Assembly: GCF_000011345.1 (NCBI RefSeq)
Contig: NC_004113.1
Location: forward strand, 496,001-560,000
Source of the DNA: Thermosynechococcus vestitus BP-1
GTDB taxonomy: Bacteria; Cyanobacteriota; Cyanobacteriia; Thermosynechococcales; Thermosynechococcaceae
DNA: 64,000 nt
Direction of reading: 5' to 3'
Part shown: positions 42,051-51,927 of the stretch, in pieces
Layout of the letters: each line of letters begins with the position of its first letter
Numbering within the stretch: position 1 is the stretch's first letter
Notes under the pieces: generated by a model
What the model was told of the DNA's origin: nothing
What the model saw: only the letters and a program-made list of their open reading frames with translations
The model's database searches: none
Translations under genes and position numbers: made by a program

Positions 42051-42892
42051 ACCGCAGGCGTGCTCTTACGGATTACGAGCGGCAACAAATTAGAAACATC
42101 AGTGCTTGGCTGCGAGAGGAAACGACCCCTCTGCAACAGGCGGTGCAATGCGTCAATGCCGCAGTTGAGCGTCATATCTGTGGGATGTTGTCCCCTGAAC
42201 ACCTAGCAACTCTGCGTAAGGCGGGGGAGCTCCTGCTCGCCAATAGTGATCACGCTTGGCAACACTTGAAACAGCGATTGGGCAGCGGTCAGATTCCAGT
42301 CGAGCACTGGCAGGATATGAAGGATCAACCCCTCGAGGTGTGCGATCGCCTGCAAGGGAGCGTTGCCGGTGCAGCCTTGACCAAAGCGGCCGTTGCAGCC
42401 CTAATCACTGCTCCCCTTGACTTTCTTGGTGAATTGGTGGATGTGGGGTTTGCTTTGCTGCTGGGTCTCAAAATCATTCAAGAGGTGGGCTTGTGCTATG
42501 GCTTTGGCAGTGAGACCTCAGTTGAACGGCATATCCTATGGGGCACGTTGCGGATCAGTTTTGCCGCCACTGGCAAGGAACGTCAGCATCTATTGTTGAG
42601 TTTGCTGCATCCTTCTGAGGAAAACGAACGGGGGGCGATCGCCGGCCTCTTGGAGGATAGTGCCTTTGAGGTCTTTAGCGACAACACGGCGGAGGCGGTG
42701 TTGAGTCGTGCATTAGTGACGTTGAGCGAAGAATTGAGCGGCGAGTTGATCCCCATGATTGGCATTGCGTTGGGGGTTCTCGAAAGCGAAACATTTGCCT
42801 GCCAGGTGGCAACGACGGCGCGATATGTTAATCAGTTGCGTTGGCTCCTGCGTGCTCACGGTGGCAGCGGCGTCGATCTCGCTTGCAGTTGA
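42047..42892 (+). CDS. EcsC family protein
   Basis: From the ATG at 42047 (MNRRRALTDYERQQ) the protein has 281 residues. The EcsC-type core is visible: ITAPLDFLGELVDVGFALLLGLKIIQEVGLCYGF, with hydrophobic surfaces that may dip into membrane. The family's molecular job is unknown; in Bacillus it is named after the ecs ABC locus, in others it is linked to lipids. It overlaps the ureD stop (translational coupling) and its 3' end overlaps the convergent antiporter gene by 37 bases. A longer frame back to 41927 overlaps ureD and is not supported. Confidence 0.82.
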   Translation: MNRRRALTDYERQQIRNISAWLREETTPLQQAVQCVNAAVERHICGMLSPEHLATLRKAGELLLANSDHAWQHLKQRLGSGQIPVEHWQDMKDQPLEVCDRLQGSVAGAALTKAAVAALITAPLDFLGELVDVGFALLLGLKIIQEVGLCYGFGSETSVERHILWGTLRISFAATGKERQHLLLSLLHPSEENERGAIAGLLEDSAFEVFSDNTAEAVLSRALVTLSEELSGELIPMIGIALGVLESETFACQVATTARYVNQLRWLLRAHGGSGVDLACS

Positions 42893-45105
42893 TCGCCAAT
42901 GCGGCGTAGGGCATCCATAGGTCCGGTGAGGAGGAGGCGATCGCCCGCCATTAAAGGACAATCGCTGCTAGGTTCAGAAAGAAGTGTCCCTTCTCGCCGC
43001 AGGGCACGAATCGTCACAGTCTCAGGCAGATGTAGATCCGCAATGGTGCAATGTTTTTCGCCAATCTCTTGGGGTAGCAGGATCCAAAGAAAGAAGGTTT
43101 CCCCTTGGGGCACACTGACACGGCCATGGATCAGGGCTTCACAAGCCTCAAACTCCGCTGGCTCGCCCACAATCAAGAGGCGATCGCCCCCTTGGAGGCG
43201 GGTTTGACCGCTGGGATAATCCACCTCAGTACCATCCGCCCGCACAATTGCCAAGAGCGTCACCCCCGTCAACTGTCGCAGTTGGATCTCTGCTAAGCTC
43301 ATGCCGCGAATGGGGGAATCCTCAGGGACACTCAGCCAGCGACTATTCATATCCTGAGCCGCTTGCCGTAGGAGACGGGCGGTGCCCTCCGGTAGGGCAT
43401 CACCCCGCAAATTGGCGTAATGGCTGTCGCGCACCTGCTGTACCTGCTGTTGAATATGGCGCTCGCCCATGCCTAGGCTAAAGAAGAGATGGGCAGCCAA
43501 CTCTAAGCTGGCTTCAAACTCTGGTTGTACCACCTCCCGCGCCCCCAGTTGATAAAGCAATTCAATGTCGCGATCGCTATTGGCGCGAACAATGACATCC
43601 AGTTCTGGGGCAAACTCAAGGGCGCGCTTGAGACAGAGGCGGGTACTCATACTATCGGAGAGAGCGATCGCCATGCCAAGAGCTTGATCGACGCCTGCTT
43701 TGGCGAGAATTGTTTGACTGGCGGCATTGCCATAGATGTAGGGCAGTTGAGCATCGCGTACTTCATTAATGACCGTTTCACTTTGCTCAATGACCAACAC
43801 AGGATAGTTTTGTTTTTGGAGGAGTTTGACCACACTCTTGCCGACACGACCATAGCCACAGACAATGACATGGTTTCGCTTCGGCAATCCCGTTAAATCC
43901 ATGTCCAGGATTTCATCTTCCTTGAGGAGGCGGCGCAGTAGGGGCAGTTCCAAGAGCACCGGCACTAGCTTTAACAAAAAGGGCGTCACTAGCAAAGTGA
44001 CTGCTGTGGTACCGAGGGTGAGCAGGTAAACTTGTTGGGACACCAACCCCAAACCTCGCCCTGCCGTCAGCAGTACAAAGGAAAATTCGCCAATCTGGGC
44101 AAGGCCGATCCCCACCAGCAACGACGTTTTCCAGGAGTAGCCAAAGAACTTAACAATGGGGGTGGTGATCAGGAACTTACCGAGAATAACGAGGCTCACC
44201 AATTCAATAATGCGATCTAAGTGCTCCCACAGAAAGACTGGGTCAATGAGCATGCCAATGGAGGCAAAAAAGAGCGTTGTAAAGATATCACGGATCGATT
44301 CCACGTAATCGAGGGTTTGATCGGCATACTCCACCTCAGAGATCATCAGACCCGCAATAAAGGCACCAATCTCAATTGAAAGCCCCAAATACTGGGTTAG
44401 CAGAGCAATTCCCAAGCAGAGGGCAACAACGCCTAAAAGGAAAATCTCACGACTTTCGGTTTTAGCCAGTAGCCGTAGCAGGGGGGGCAGCAACCACATA
44501 CCAGCCGCGATCGCCCCCAGAGCAATTAAGGCAATGGTCAATACTGCTTGTCCGAGGGCGAGGCCCAACTCCTCTGGGGGTTTGTTCAGAGCTGGTAAGA
44601 CGGCAATCATCAAGCCCACCGCCAAATCCTGCACGACCAAGATGCCCAGCATAATTTGCCCTTGGATCGACTCCAACTCATTGCGATCCATGAGGCTGCG
44701 CAGCACCACTGCCGTTGAAGAGAGGGAGAGGACAGCACCGAGGAAAATCCCCTGATTGGGGGAACTCACCCAGCCAACCCCAACGGCAATCAGCGTTGTG
44801 ACTGCAATGGTCAGCAGAATTTGCAGGGCACTGCCCCCCAAGCTAACCCCTTGGACTTTTCGAATCTCACCGAGGGAGAAACTCACCCCCAGGGCAAAGA
44901 GCAAAAAGGCTACCCCCAGTTGTGCCAAACCTTCCACTTGAGGCACTTCCTTGAGGAGTCCCAAGCCTGTGGGCCCCACCAACATACCAGCCAAAAGGTA
45001 GCCCAGCAGGATGGGTTGTCGCAGCAAAGCTGCCAACAGACCTCCCACTGCCGCTGCCCCCAGCACCACACTGAGGTCAATGACAAGGCGAAAATCTTCC
45101 GTCAT
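42856..45105 (-). CDS. Monovalent cation:proton antiporter (CPA2/KefB type) with RCK domains
   Basis: A 749-residue protein. About 12 membrane helices (residues 8-390) form a CPA2 exchanger. After a linker, an RCK N-domain with the nucleotide loop CGYGRVGKSVVKLL comes next (about 415-540), then two TrkA-C modules (about 575-650 and 660-740: GMSLAEIQLRQLTGVTLLAI and TVRALRREG...). KefB/KefC and cyanobacterial KEA relatives exchange K+ for H+ and are gated by NAD(H) or c-di-AMP; two C modules rather than one are noteworthy. The ion preference is inferred. Confidence 0.9.
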   Translation of the reverse strand: MTEDFRLVIDLSVVLGAAAVGGLLAALLRQPILLGYLLAGMLVGPTGLGLLKEVPQVEGLAQLGVAFLLFALGVSFSLGEIRKVQGVSLGGSALQILLTIAVTTLIAVGVGWVSSPNQGIFLGAVLSLSSTAVVLRSLMDRNELESIQGQIMLGILVVQDLAVGLMIAVLPALNKPPEELGLALGQAVLTIALIALGAIAAGMWLLPPLLRLLAKTESREIFLLGVVALCLGIALLTQYLGLSIEIGAFIAGLMISEVEYADQTLDYVESIRDIFTTLFFASIGMLIDPVFLWEHLDRIIELVSLVILGKFLITTPIVKFFGYSWKTSLLVGIGLAQIGEFSFVLLTAGRGLGLVSQQVYLLTLGTTAVTLLVTPFLLKLVPVLLELPLLRRLLKEDEILDMDLTGLPKRNHVIVCGYGRVGKSVVKLLQKQNYPVLVIEQSETVINEVRDAQLPYIYGNAASQTILAKAGVDQALGMAIALSDSMSTRLCLKRALEFAPELDVIVRANSDRDIELLYQLGAREVVQPEFEASLELAAHLFFSLGMGERHIQQQVQQVRDSHYANLRGDALPEGTARLLRQAAQDMNSRWLSVPEDSPIRGMSLAEIQLRQLTGVTLLAIVRADGTEVDYPSGQTRLQGGDRLLIVGEPAEFEACEALIHGRVSVPQGETFFLWILLPQEIGEKHCTIADLHLPETVTIRALRREGTLLSEPSSDCPLMAGDRLLLTGPMDALRRIGDQLQARSTPLPP

Positions 45106-45116
45106 GGGATCTAATG

Positions 45117-46463
45117 CTAAGGCATTAGAGCCAGCAGCTGGGAAACAACGGCAAAGCTCTCACGGTAAAGAAAGTCCGGTCCCCAGCGCTGCAGCTCCTG
45201 ACTGAGGAGGATCTCAGCGGTTTGATCGCTCAGGGGTGTAACGTGGTAAGTACGACACAACTGAGCACTGCCACCGGCTTCCATGCGCATGCAGCCGCGG
45301 GTTTCAGAGCAGATGATTGTACAGCAATCTGCCTCTAGGTTGGTGGAGGTGAGCTTCAAGTCAATGAGATCCCCGAGAACCTGTCCTGGATCCCCTGTGG
45401 GTACCCCCGCCAGTTCGGCGCGAATGCAGCGCTGATCAGCACTGACGAGTTCCACCTGGTAGAGGTCATAATCGCCGCTTTGATAGACAACTTGACGGGG
45501 CTGCCACTGGAGACGGGAGGCCAACCAGCCAAGGTACATGAAAGCTTGGGCAGGATTACCTTTTTCGTAGTCAATGACCACTTGATCAATTTCCTGAATG
45601 GCCAAGCGGCGTTCGGGGGGATCAAAGGCTTCAGCAGCCAGTTCTTGCCATGCCCCAAGGCGGCGCCAGTTCAAATCCGCTAGGGGCAGGTTCTGTTCCA
45701 GAAGGGGGGCGATCGCCCGTAGGCCCCGCAGCGGATCAAGAAATTCACTGGAGTCCACAATCACACGGCTAAATTGGGGGGCAAGGGCCTGAAACAGGTC
45801 AACGTTATTGAACAAATCCCCCTTCCACCACAAAAAGCGAGGTAACTCTTGAATGATCAGGGATTTCAAGAGGGGTTGGACCCGCTGAAAAGCCTCATGG
45901 GTGCCCCTGAGGGTAATGTACTCACAGCAGACCAATGAACTGCGCAGCTTTTTGTTGATGGGACAGTAGGCGGCCACTTGAGCTGTAATCCCTGTATCTT
46001 CGCCAAGGGTAGGACACAGAGCAATCACCCGACAGGGATTTTGGCTGGCGATCGCATCGGCAATACCACTCCCACGCATATCCACTGGCTGGCGATCGCT
46101 GCGAGACTTACCCTGGGATTGCTGCTGGGCATACTCCTGTTGCAGAGCTTCTCGTAATTGGGGCGTCACCCGACCGGTCAAGGGCAAATTGTGTTTTTTC
46201 TCAGCAGTGCGGATTGCCGACTGCATCCATGGACCGAGAATGCCATCCAGCGGCCCCGTATAGTAGCCTAGGGCAGCCAGCAATTGCTGCGTATCATCCG
46301 CCTCATAGACGACGAGGGTAAACGTCGTTGCTCGCACTGCCGCCGGTGCCGTGCCATCCCCCCCATGACTGAGCCAAATTTGCCGCAGACTCTGTTCAAT
46401 GTCATCGAGGGAAACATCCACTGGGTCTTGGAGTGCTACAAGGGGAGTTGAGTCAGTTGCCAT
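45117..46463 (-). CDS. opcA: Glucose-6-phosphate dehydrogenase assembly protein OpcA, with peptidoglycan-binding-like insert
   Basis: OpcA is the redox-responsive activator of cyanobacterial Zwf. The 448-residue protein has the OpcA body from about 125 on ([42 protein letters not shown]) and a Cys-rich C-terminus (EADCCTIICSETRGCMRM) suited to thioredoxin control. Residues about 57-107 (LLAALGYYTGPLDGILGPW..., TGRVTPQLREAL) look like a PG_binding_1 fold, which cyanobacterial OpcA proteins can carry. It lies downstream of zwf on the same strand. Confidence 0.93.
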   Translation of the reverse strand: MATDSTPLVALQDPVDVSLDDIEQSLRQIWLSHGGDGTAPAAVRATTFTLVVYEADDTQQLLAALGYYTGPLDGILGPWMQSAIRTAEKKHNLPLTGRVTPQLREALQQEYAQQQSQGKSRSDRQPVDMRGSGIADAIASQNPCRVIALCPTLGEDTGITAQVAAYCPINKKLRSSLVCCEYITLRGTHEAFQRVQPLLKSLIIQELPRFLWWKGDLFNNVDLFQALAPQFSRVIVDSSEFLDPLRGLRAIAPLLEQNLPLADLNWRRLGAWQELAAEAFDPPERRLAIQEIDQVVIDYEKGNPAQAFMYLGWLASRLQWQPRQVVYQSGDYDLYQVELVSADQRCIRAELAGVPTGDPGQVLGDLIDLKLTSTNLEADCCTIICSETRGCMRMEAGGSAQLCRTYHVTPLSDQTAEILLSQELQRWGPDFLYRESFAVVSQLLALMP

Positions 46464-46532
46464 ACTAGGTACCCAATACTGTTATGGAAGGTTATGCAAG
46501 CGTGCCGCCTTAATTCCCATGATGGGTAAACA

Positions 46533-48062
46533 TCAAAGTCGCCGCCAGCGCCGGCCATCGGCATTAATCATCACTTCTGCCGCATCGGGCCCCCAAGTCC
46601 CCGCGTCATAGGTGGGTATGGCCTCTGGATCTGTGGGGGCGTCCCAAGCCGTTAAAACCGGCATCACCACCCGCCAAGCCGCCTCTACCTCATCTGCGCG
46701 CGTAAACAGGGTTTGGTCCCCCAACATGCAGTCCAGTAATAACCGCGCATAGGCATCCGCTGTGGCCATTCCAAAGGAGGAGCCGTAGCTAAAGTCCATT
46801 TCCACCGTGCGTGTGCGCAGATCTGCACCCGGCATTTTTGCCTCAAAGCGCAGAGCAATCCCTTCATTGGGTTGAATGCGCATCGTCAGGATATTGGGAT
46901 TGGTTTGGCGGGCGGCCGACTGGAAAATCAGTAAAGGCACCCCACGAAACTGAATTGAGATTTCTGTGACCTTTTTTGCCAAGCGTTTACCCGTGCGCAC
47001 ATAGAAGGGCACCCCCTGCCACCGCCAGTTATCAATCCCTAGTTTTAGGGCCGCATAGGTGGGAGTGGTGGAGGTAGGACTCACCCCCGGCTCCTGACGA
47101 TAGCCCACAACAGGTTTGCCCTTCATCCAGCCGGCTCGGTATTGGCCGCGGACAGCACAGGCATCGAGATTATCAAGATCCGCTAAACGGGTAGCTTGGA
47201 GGACTTTCACCTTTTCGCTACGCAGACTATCGGCATCGAGGGCATTGGGGGGTTCCATCGCGGTCAGAGCCAGCAACTGGAGAATGTGGTTTTGCACCAT
47301 GTCCCGCAGGGCACCCGCAGTTTCATAGTAGCCCGCGCGATCTTCCACCCCGACGGTTTCAGCAACAGTAATCTGCACATGATCCACGTACTGGCGGTTC
47401 CAGAGGGGTTCAAAAATGGCATTGGCAAAGCGAAACACCATCAGGTTTTGCACCGTCTCTTTACCGAGGTAGTGGTCAATGCGGTAAACTTGCTCCTCCT
47501 TGCACACCGACTGCACCACCTCATTGAGGGCTTGGGCAGAGGTGAGATCACGGCCAAAGGGCTTTTCAATCACAAGACGATGTTTTTGGGGATCACTCAA
47601 TAGCCCCGCTGCCCCCAGTTGCTGAATGGCCTCAACGAAAAAGCTCGGTGAGACCGCAAGGTAAAAGACGCGATTGCTGCGAGTTTGGCGTTTTTCATCT
47701 AGCTCAGCTAGCAGTGTTTTCAGCTGGGTGTAGGCGGCGGGATCATCGATATTGCCAGAGCAATAAAACAAACCTTGGGCAAATTCCTGCCACAGGGGTT
47801 CCGCCTGAATGCCGCCACCAAACTCCTCGACCCCTTGACGGAGGTGCTTGCGAAAATAGTCATGACTCCAGTTGCGCCGCGCCACGCCAACAATGGTCAG
47901 TTCGGGGGGCAGACGGCGTTCGAGTCTCAGTTGATAAATCGAGGGAATCAGCTTGCGCTGAGTAAGGTCGCCACTGGCACCAAAAATGACTAAAATCAGC
48001 GGCTCTGGGGTTCGCTCTTGGCGTAGTCCAACCCGCAGGGGATTTTCAAATAGGGTTACCAT
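46533..48062 (-). CDS. zwf: Glucose-6-phosphate 1-dehydrogenase
   Basis: First enzyme of the oxidative pentose phosphate path, the main night-time NADPH source. The 509-residue sequence has the NADP loop [12 protein letters not shown], the active-site [14 protein letters not shown] and the C-terminal [11 protein letters not shown] region. Length is typical. It is placed 3 bases after fbp and 69 before opcA, so fbp-zwf-opcA is an operon, the usual cyanobacterial order. Confidence 0.97.
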   Translation of the reverse strand: MVTLFENPLRVGLRQERTPEPLILVIFGASGDLTQRKLIPSIYQLRLERRLPPELTIVGVARRNWSHDYFRKHLRQGVEEFGGGIQAEPLWQEFAQGLFYCSGNIDDPAAYTQLKTLLAELDEKRQTRSNRVFYLAVSPSFFVEAIQQLGAAGLLSDPQKHRLVIEKPFGRDLTSAQALNEVVQSVCKEEQVYRIDHYLGKETVQNLMVFRFANAIFEPLWNRQYVDHVQITVAETVGVEDRAGYYETAGALRDMVQNHILQLLALTAMEPPNALDADSLRSEKVKVLQATRLADLDNLDACAVRGQYRAGWMKGKPVVGYRQEPGVSPTSTTPTYAALKLGIDNWRWQGVPFYVRTGKRLAKKVTEISIQFRGVPLLIFQSAARQTNPNILTMRIQPNEGIALRFEAKMPGADLRTRTVEMDFSYGSSFGMATADAYARLLLDCMLGDQTLFTRADEVEAAWRVVMPVLTAWDAPTDPEAIPTYDAGTWGPDAAEVMINADGRRWRRL

Positions 48063-48065
48063 GGG

Positions 48066-49112
48066 TTACACCTGTGTCACGGTTGGTTGGGCAGGGGTTT
48101 GCTGGATAAAGGATTCCACGAGGGCTACATTCTCAGGACTGCCAACAATCAGTGGTGTACGCATGTGCAGATGATCGGGCACAACATCGAGGAGCGGTTG
48201 GGTACCGGTACTGGCTTTACCCCCTGCTTGTTCCACCAGGAAGGCAATTGGAGCCGCTTCGTAGAGGAGCCGCAACTTACCGGCGGGGTTCTTTTGGGTA
48301 CCCGGATAGAGAAAGACGCCCCCCTCCATGAGAATACGGTGAATATCAGCCACCAGGGCACCACTGTAGCGGGCGCTATAGCCGGGCTGACGATGGACAT
48401 GGCGGACGTAGTTACGAATCGGTTCTTCCCACGCCCAGAAGTTGCCTTCGTTCACACTGTAAATGGCACCACTGGCAGGAATTTGCAGGTTCTCGATCGC
48501 CAGAATAAACTCACCGAGGCTGGGGTCAAGGACAAACACATGGGTACCCTTGCCCAGGGAATAGACCAGCATCGTACTGGGGCCATAGAGAATATAGCCA
48601 GCGGCAATTTGCTGGTGACCATCTTGCAGGAGATCGGCAGCGGTGCTGTCTAGATCAGTCCCCTCCTGCTGGCGAATGGCAAAAATCGATCCCACATTCA
48701 GGTTAATGTCCACATTGGAGGAACCATCGAGGGGGTCGTAGAGGAGGGTGTAGCGGCCGATGGGGCAATTTTCAGGAATATAGTAGGGCTGCGCCATTTC
48801 CTCGGAGGCAAGGCGACACACCAAGCCACTCTGCTTAAAGGCCGCAATAAAGACCTCGTTGGCATAGACATCCATTTTTTTGACATCTTCGCCTTGGATA
48901 TTTACAGCTCCCGTAAAACCCAAGACCCCCTCCATCAGACCTGCTCGACTCAAACGGCGGGCAATAAGCTTGCCAGCAAGGGCAATGCGATTCATCAGGG
49001 CACTGAGGTCTTGGGCAGCGGCGTCAAAGCTTTGGAGTTGTTGGAGAACGTGGCGAGATAGGGTCAAACAATCGCGATCGAGAGCCTGTTGGTGGGCTGC
49101 ATAGTCAGTCAT
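48066..49112 (-). CDS. fbp: Fructose-1,6-bisphosphatase class 1
   Basis: Removes phosphate from fructose 1,6-bisphosphate in gluconeogenesis and, with the bifunctional enzyme, in carbon metabolism. The 348-residue protein shows the metal site [20 protein letters not shown] and the substrate motif near [26 protein letters not shown] very strong ribosome site (AGGAGGGG) precedes the ATG at 49112. First gene of fbp-zwf-opcA. Confidence 0.96.
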   Translation of the reverse strand: MTDYAAHQQALDRDCLTLSRHVLQQLQSFDAAAQDLSALMNRIALAGKLIARRLSRAGLMEGVLGFTGAVNIQGEDVKKMDVYANEVFIAAFKQSGLVCRLASEEMAQPYYIPENCPIGRYTLLYDPLDGSSNVDINLNVGSIFAIRQQEGTDLDSTAADLLQDGHQQIAAGYILYGPSTMLVYSLGKGTHVFVLDPSLGEFILAIENLQIPASGAIYSVNEGNFWAWEEPIRNYVRHVHRQPGYSARYSGALVADIHRILMEGGVFLYPGTQKNPAGKLRLLYEAAPIAFLVEQAGGKASTGTQPLLDVVPDHLHMRTPLIVGSPENVALVESFIQQTPAQPTVTQV

Positions 49113-49997
49113 TGCCCCTCCTTAGTGAGGATGCATCTAGTCCTGATCCTAAACTGTCTCTCTTCAGAAGTGGTGAGTCTTTAGAACAACTAAAGATTCA
49201 GAGGGGCAGTCATGGTCGTCGTAATGCGGTGCATGCCGGCAGCGGCAAACTCGGCAAAGGCTGCATTGGCAGCTTTGCTAAAGTCCACGACCCCTGGCAC
49301 CACCACAGGGGACATACAGTCCTCAAGGAGATAGACGCGTTGAGCCAGTTGGGGATCTCGCTGTTGAATTTCCCTGAGGAGGTCGGCCACTGTCCAAGCA
49401 ACACAGTGGCTTTTGGCCTGACCGGCAATGATCAGGCGATCGCCCGCCAGCAGATGCCCAATCAAAGCCCTATTCACTGCCACTATAAGGATGGCCTTGG
49501 GGATCATGGCTCACCTCTGGACGGAGCACTGAGTAATTTGCCGTCAGGGGATGGCTACCCTTGAGTTCCATGCGAGTTTGCTGTTGTCGCGTCACCGTAT
49601 GAAAGAAACAGGCTTCCTCAACAGCGGAAACAAGGGCATGACTAATGCCGCCCAGCATGGAGTGGTAGGGCCAAATGCTCAAGGGAAATTTCCCTTGGGC
49701 CGCCAACTGGGCAACATAGTGCCGAGTATAGGCCTGCAAACTCTGTTGATCCGTTATTCCAAGGGAGGCCAGTAGATGGGGATTGGGTTGACAGCGCCCG
49801 CGCTCAACATCCTCAACGGTAATGGGGGTGAGGGGTGGCGGCGGTTCCCCGGCAGCATCTATCCCTAAAGAGGGGATGAAAAATTTGACTCGCTATGTGG
49901 GTATCAAGGGTAACAATGATCTCACTCATCTGGACAAGGTGGGGGTAAATAAAGCGGCATAGGCGTTGATTATCCGCAACCGCACCGGGGAGAACTA

Positions 49998-50839
49998 GAT
50001 ACTGTCGTCACGAGATTGATGCCCAAATGGCGATACAACGGATGTGCACAGCAGCAAGGAAAGAAGCCGTATTTTTGGCGTATCGCGTGGCAATACCTCG
50101 CCAACGCTTGAGATGCAAAAAAGCATTCTCAACCAGATGACGAAGCCGATACAACTGCTTGTCGCATTCACGTCGCTGTCTGCGATGTCTGCGCGAAGGG
50201 ATGACAGGCTGCATCCCATGCTCTTTGGCTTGGGCGATGAGGGCATCACTGTCGTAGCCTTTGTCCGCCAACAGGTACTTTGCATCGATTCCTTCGATCA
50301 AGGTTGCAGCTTGGCGACAATCCGCAGTGGTACCTGCTGTGATAACCATTCGCAGCGGCATACCATGCGCATCCACGGCCAGATGTATCTTGGTATTGAG
50401 CCCCCTTTTGTACGGCCCATGTCTTGGTTGCCGCCTTTGGCCCCTGTGGCATGAGGGTGGACTTTGACATGAGTAGCATCGATGATCAACCATTCGTAAT
50501 CGGGCTCGTCGATCAACTGCTCAAGGACCTTTTCCCACACGCCTTTGTCTCGCCAGCGGCAGAACCTTCGATGCACGTTCTTCCAATCTCCGTACTCCGG
50601 GGGTAAATCCCGCCAAGGGGCGCCGGTGCGCAGTATCCAGAACACCGCATTGATGAACTGCCGGTTGTCTTTCGCCACACCCCCCCAGCTCCCTCGGCGT
50701 CCAGGTAGATGCGGTTCCAACCGCTCCCAAACCCGGTCGGAAATATCGTGGCGACGGTAGTCAGGTGTCCTCATGGCACGGTCCTATAATACAGTCCAGA
50801 CACACGCTCAGTATCTCATAAACTCGTGACGGCACTATC
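49998..50839 (-). mobile_element. IS5-family insertion sequence (IS427-like), complete
   Basis: An 842-base element with 17-base imperfect terminal inverted repeats (GATACTGTCGTCACGAG at 49998-50014 and its relative GATAGTGCCGTCACGAG read on the minus strand at 50839-50823; 15 of 17 match). It is flanked by a TA duplication (49996-49997 and 50840-50841). Removing the element and one TA restores the hydrolase frame (FEL-VLPG). The transposase occupies nearly all of it. Confidence 0.85.
50008..50774 (-). CDS. IS5-family transposase, two frames joined by -1 frameshift
   Basis: A DDE transposase in two overlapping frames. The first (from 50774, MRTPDYRRHDISDRVWERLEPHLPG) holds the first Asp in LIIDATHVK. 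The second holds the rest: LADKGYDSD (second Asp) and HLVENAFLHLKRWRG (Glu). The joint lies where ...GRTKGG becomes ...KRGLNTKIHLAVD, at the run ACAAAAGGGGG (50411-50401), a plausible -1 slippage site. The joined product has about 255 residues. Such programmed shifts are normal for this IS group; the enzyme looks intact. Confidence 0.85.
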
Positions 50840-51270
50840 TAACTCAAAGTCGGGTAGGCAAAAGGTATTTTGGACATCAATTAGCAAAAGAAGCGTGCGC
50901 TGCACCTCTTCGCTTACCGGCGGCATCTGGTACTGCTGTGCCCATTGGCGAGCCTCTGCTGCCCGCTGCTGATAAGGGAGACGCCACACCTGGTCAACCT
51001 TGGTGGCATCAAAGAATTCAGGAGTGGGCAGTTCTGTTGCCGTCGCCATTAGTTTGCTCCATGCACTCAAAGGGGCTGCGCTGTAAAATCCTAGTTCCTG
51101 ATATGAATGCTAATTTTTAACAAATTTTTAACAAATTCCAATCAATCACCCAACAATCCGTAAAGTTACGGATGTATCGCCGTATACAAACTTTCCGTAT
51201 ACAAACTTTATAGAATAGTCAATAAAACCAAAACTTAAGCAAAGCTTGCCGATAACTAGGAGAACACAAA

Positions 51271-51879
51271 ATGTTGGTGCGCACACTCAAGAGTGTTCTG
51301 GAGCAACACATTGCCGGAGTTCCCGGCGTGTTAGCTGTGTTGATTGGCCGCATGACAGATGGGGCAACGATTGCCGAAATTAACTACAGTGGCAACAGCT
51401 TTGAAAAGGATTCCCTGAGTTCTCTGGGGGCCTATGCTAGCGATCTACTGCGAGCCAATAACCGCGTGTGTCAAGTGGTGGATCCTGCTTCAGAGGCAGA
51501 CTATTTACTAGCGGGTTCGGCAGAGGTGCGGCTGGTGATCAAAGCCTTCAGCAAAACTCCCTACTTTGTCCTGTTTCTCACCAAGGGGAGCACGAACCTG
51601 AAGCTGGTCTTTGAGCGAATTAAGGCCATCTTGGCGGATGGGAAGCCCCTGCTGCCGCCAGTGCAGGACAACACCACCTCAGTTGCCCAACTGCTCCTGA
51701 GCTATGCCCGTCGCTATGCCCCGGATCCCAATTTTGTGGCGCTGCGGCTGTCGTTGAAAACGGGCTTGGACCGCGAGCGCCTAGAAAAAGGCCAATTGGA
51801 TGAGCGGGAAGTGCGCATTCTCTACAAGGGGGTGGCTGATATTTTGGGTATGGAACGTCTCCCCGTTGCACTTCCCTAG
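51271..51879 (+). CDS. Roadblock/LC7-like protein, unknown function
   Basis: A 202-residue protein. The first 125 residues look like a Roadblock/longin fold: VLAVLIGRMTDGATIAEINYS, a Ser-rich helix (LSSLGAYASDLLRANN), and VRLVIKAFSKTPYFVLFLTKGSTNLKLVFERIKAIL. The rest is helical and ends in DILGMERLPVALP. Roadblock proteins such as MglB act on small GTPases or as dimer platforms for signalling. The family call is by fold pattern and is not certain. It heads a five-gene plus-strand run with short gaps (48, 14, 8 and 40 bases). Confidence 0.7.
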   Translation: MLVRTLKSVLEQHIAGVPGVLAVLIGRMTDGATIAEINYSGNSFEKDSLSSLGAYASDLLRANNRVCQVVDPASEADYLLAGSAEVRLVIKAFSKTPYFVLFLTKGSTNLKLVFERIKAILADGKPLLPPVQDNTTSVAQLLLSYARRYAPDPNFVALRLSLKTGLDRERLEKGQLDEREVRILYKGVADILGMERLPVALP

Positions 51880-51927
51880 TGCTGTTGGATTATCCCTCAT
51901 TGGAAACCCAAGAAAAGATTTGTGCCT

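Larger units (their letters stand above)
49190..51070 (-). pseudogene. Isochorismatase-family cysteine hydrolase, broken by an IS and a frameshift
   Basis: The N-terminus is at 51070-50842 (LLLLIDVQNTFCLPDFEL, with the catalytic Asp). The IS5-family element at 49998-50839 interrupts it. The frame resumes at 49997 as [17 protein letters not shown]...TLDTH, goes on through IWPYHSMLGGISHALVSAVEEACFFHT and NPLTENYSVLRPE-like sequence, and meets a frameshift near 49480-49505. The C-terminal part ([20 protein letters not shown], with the Cys nucleophile, to [11 protein letters not shown]) is in another frame. The intact protein would have about 330 residues. Both lesions are clear, so the gene is dead; the family includes nicotinamidases. 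Confidence 0.88.
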
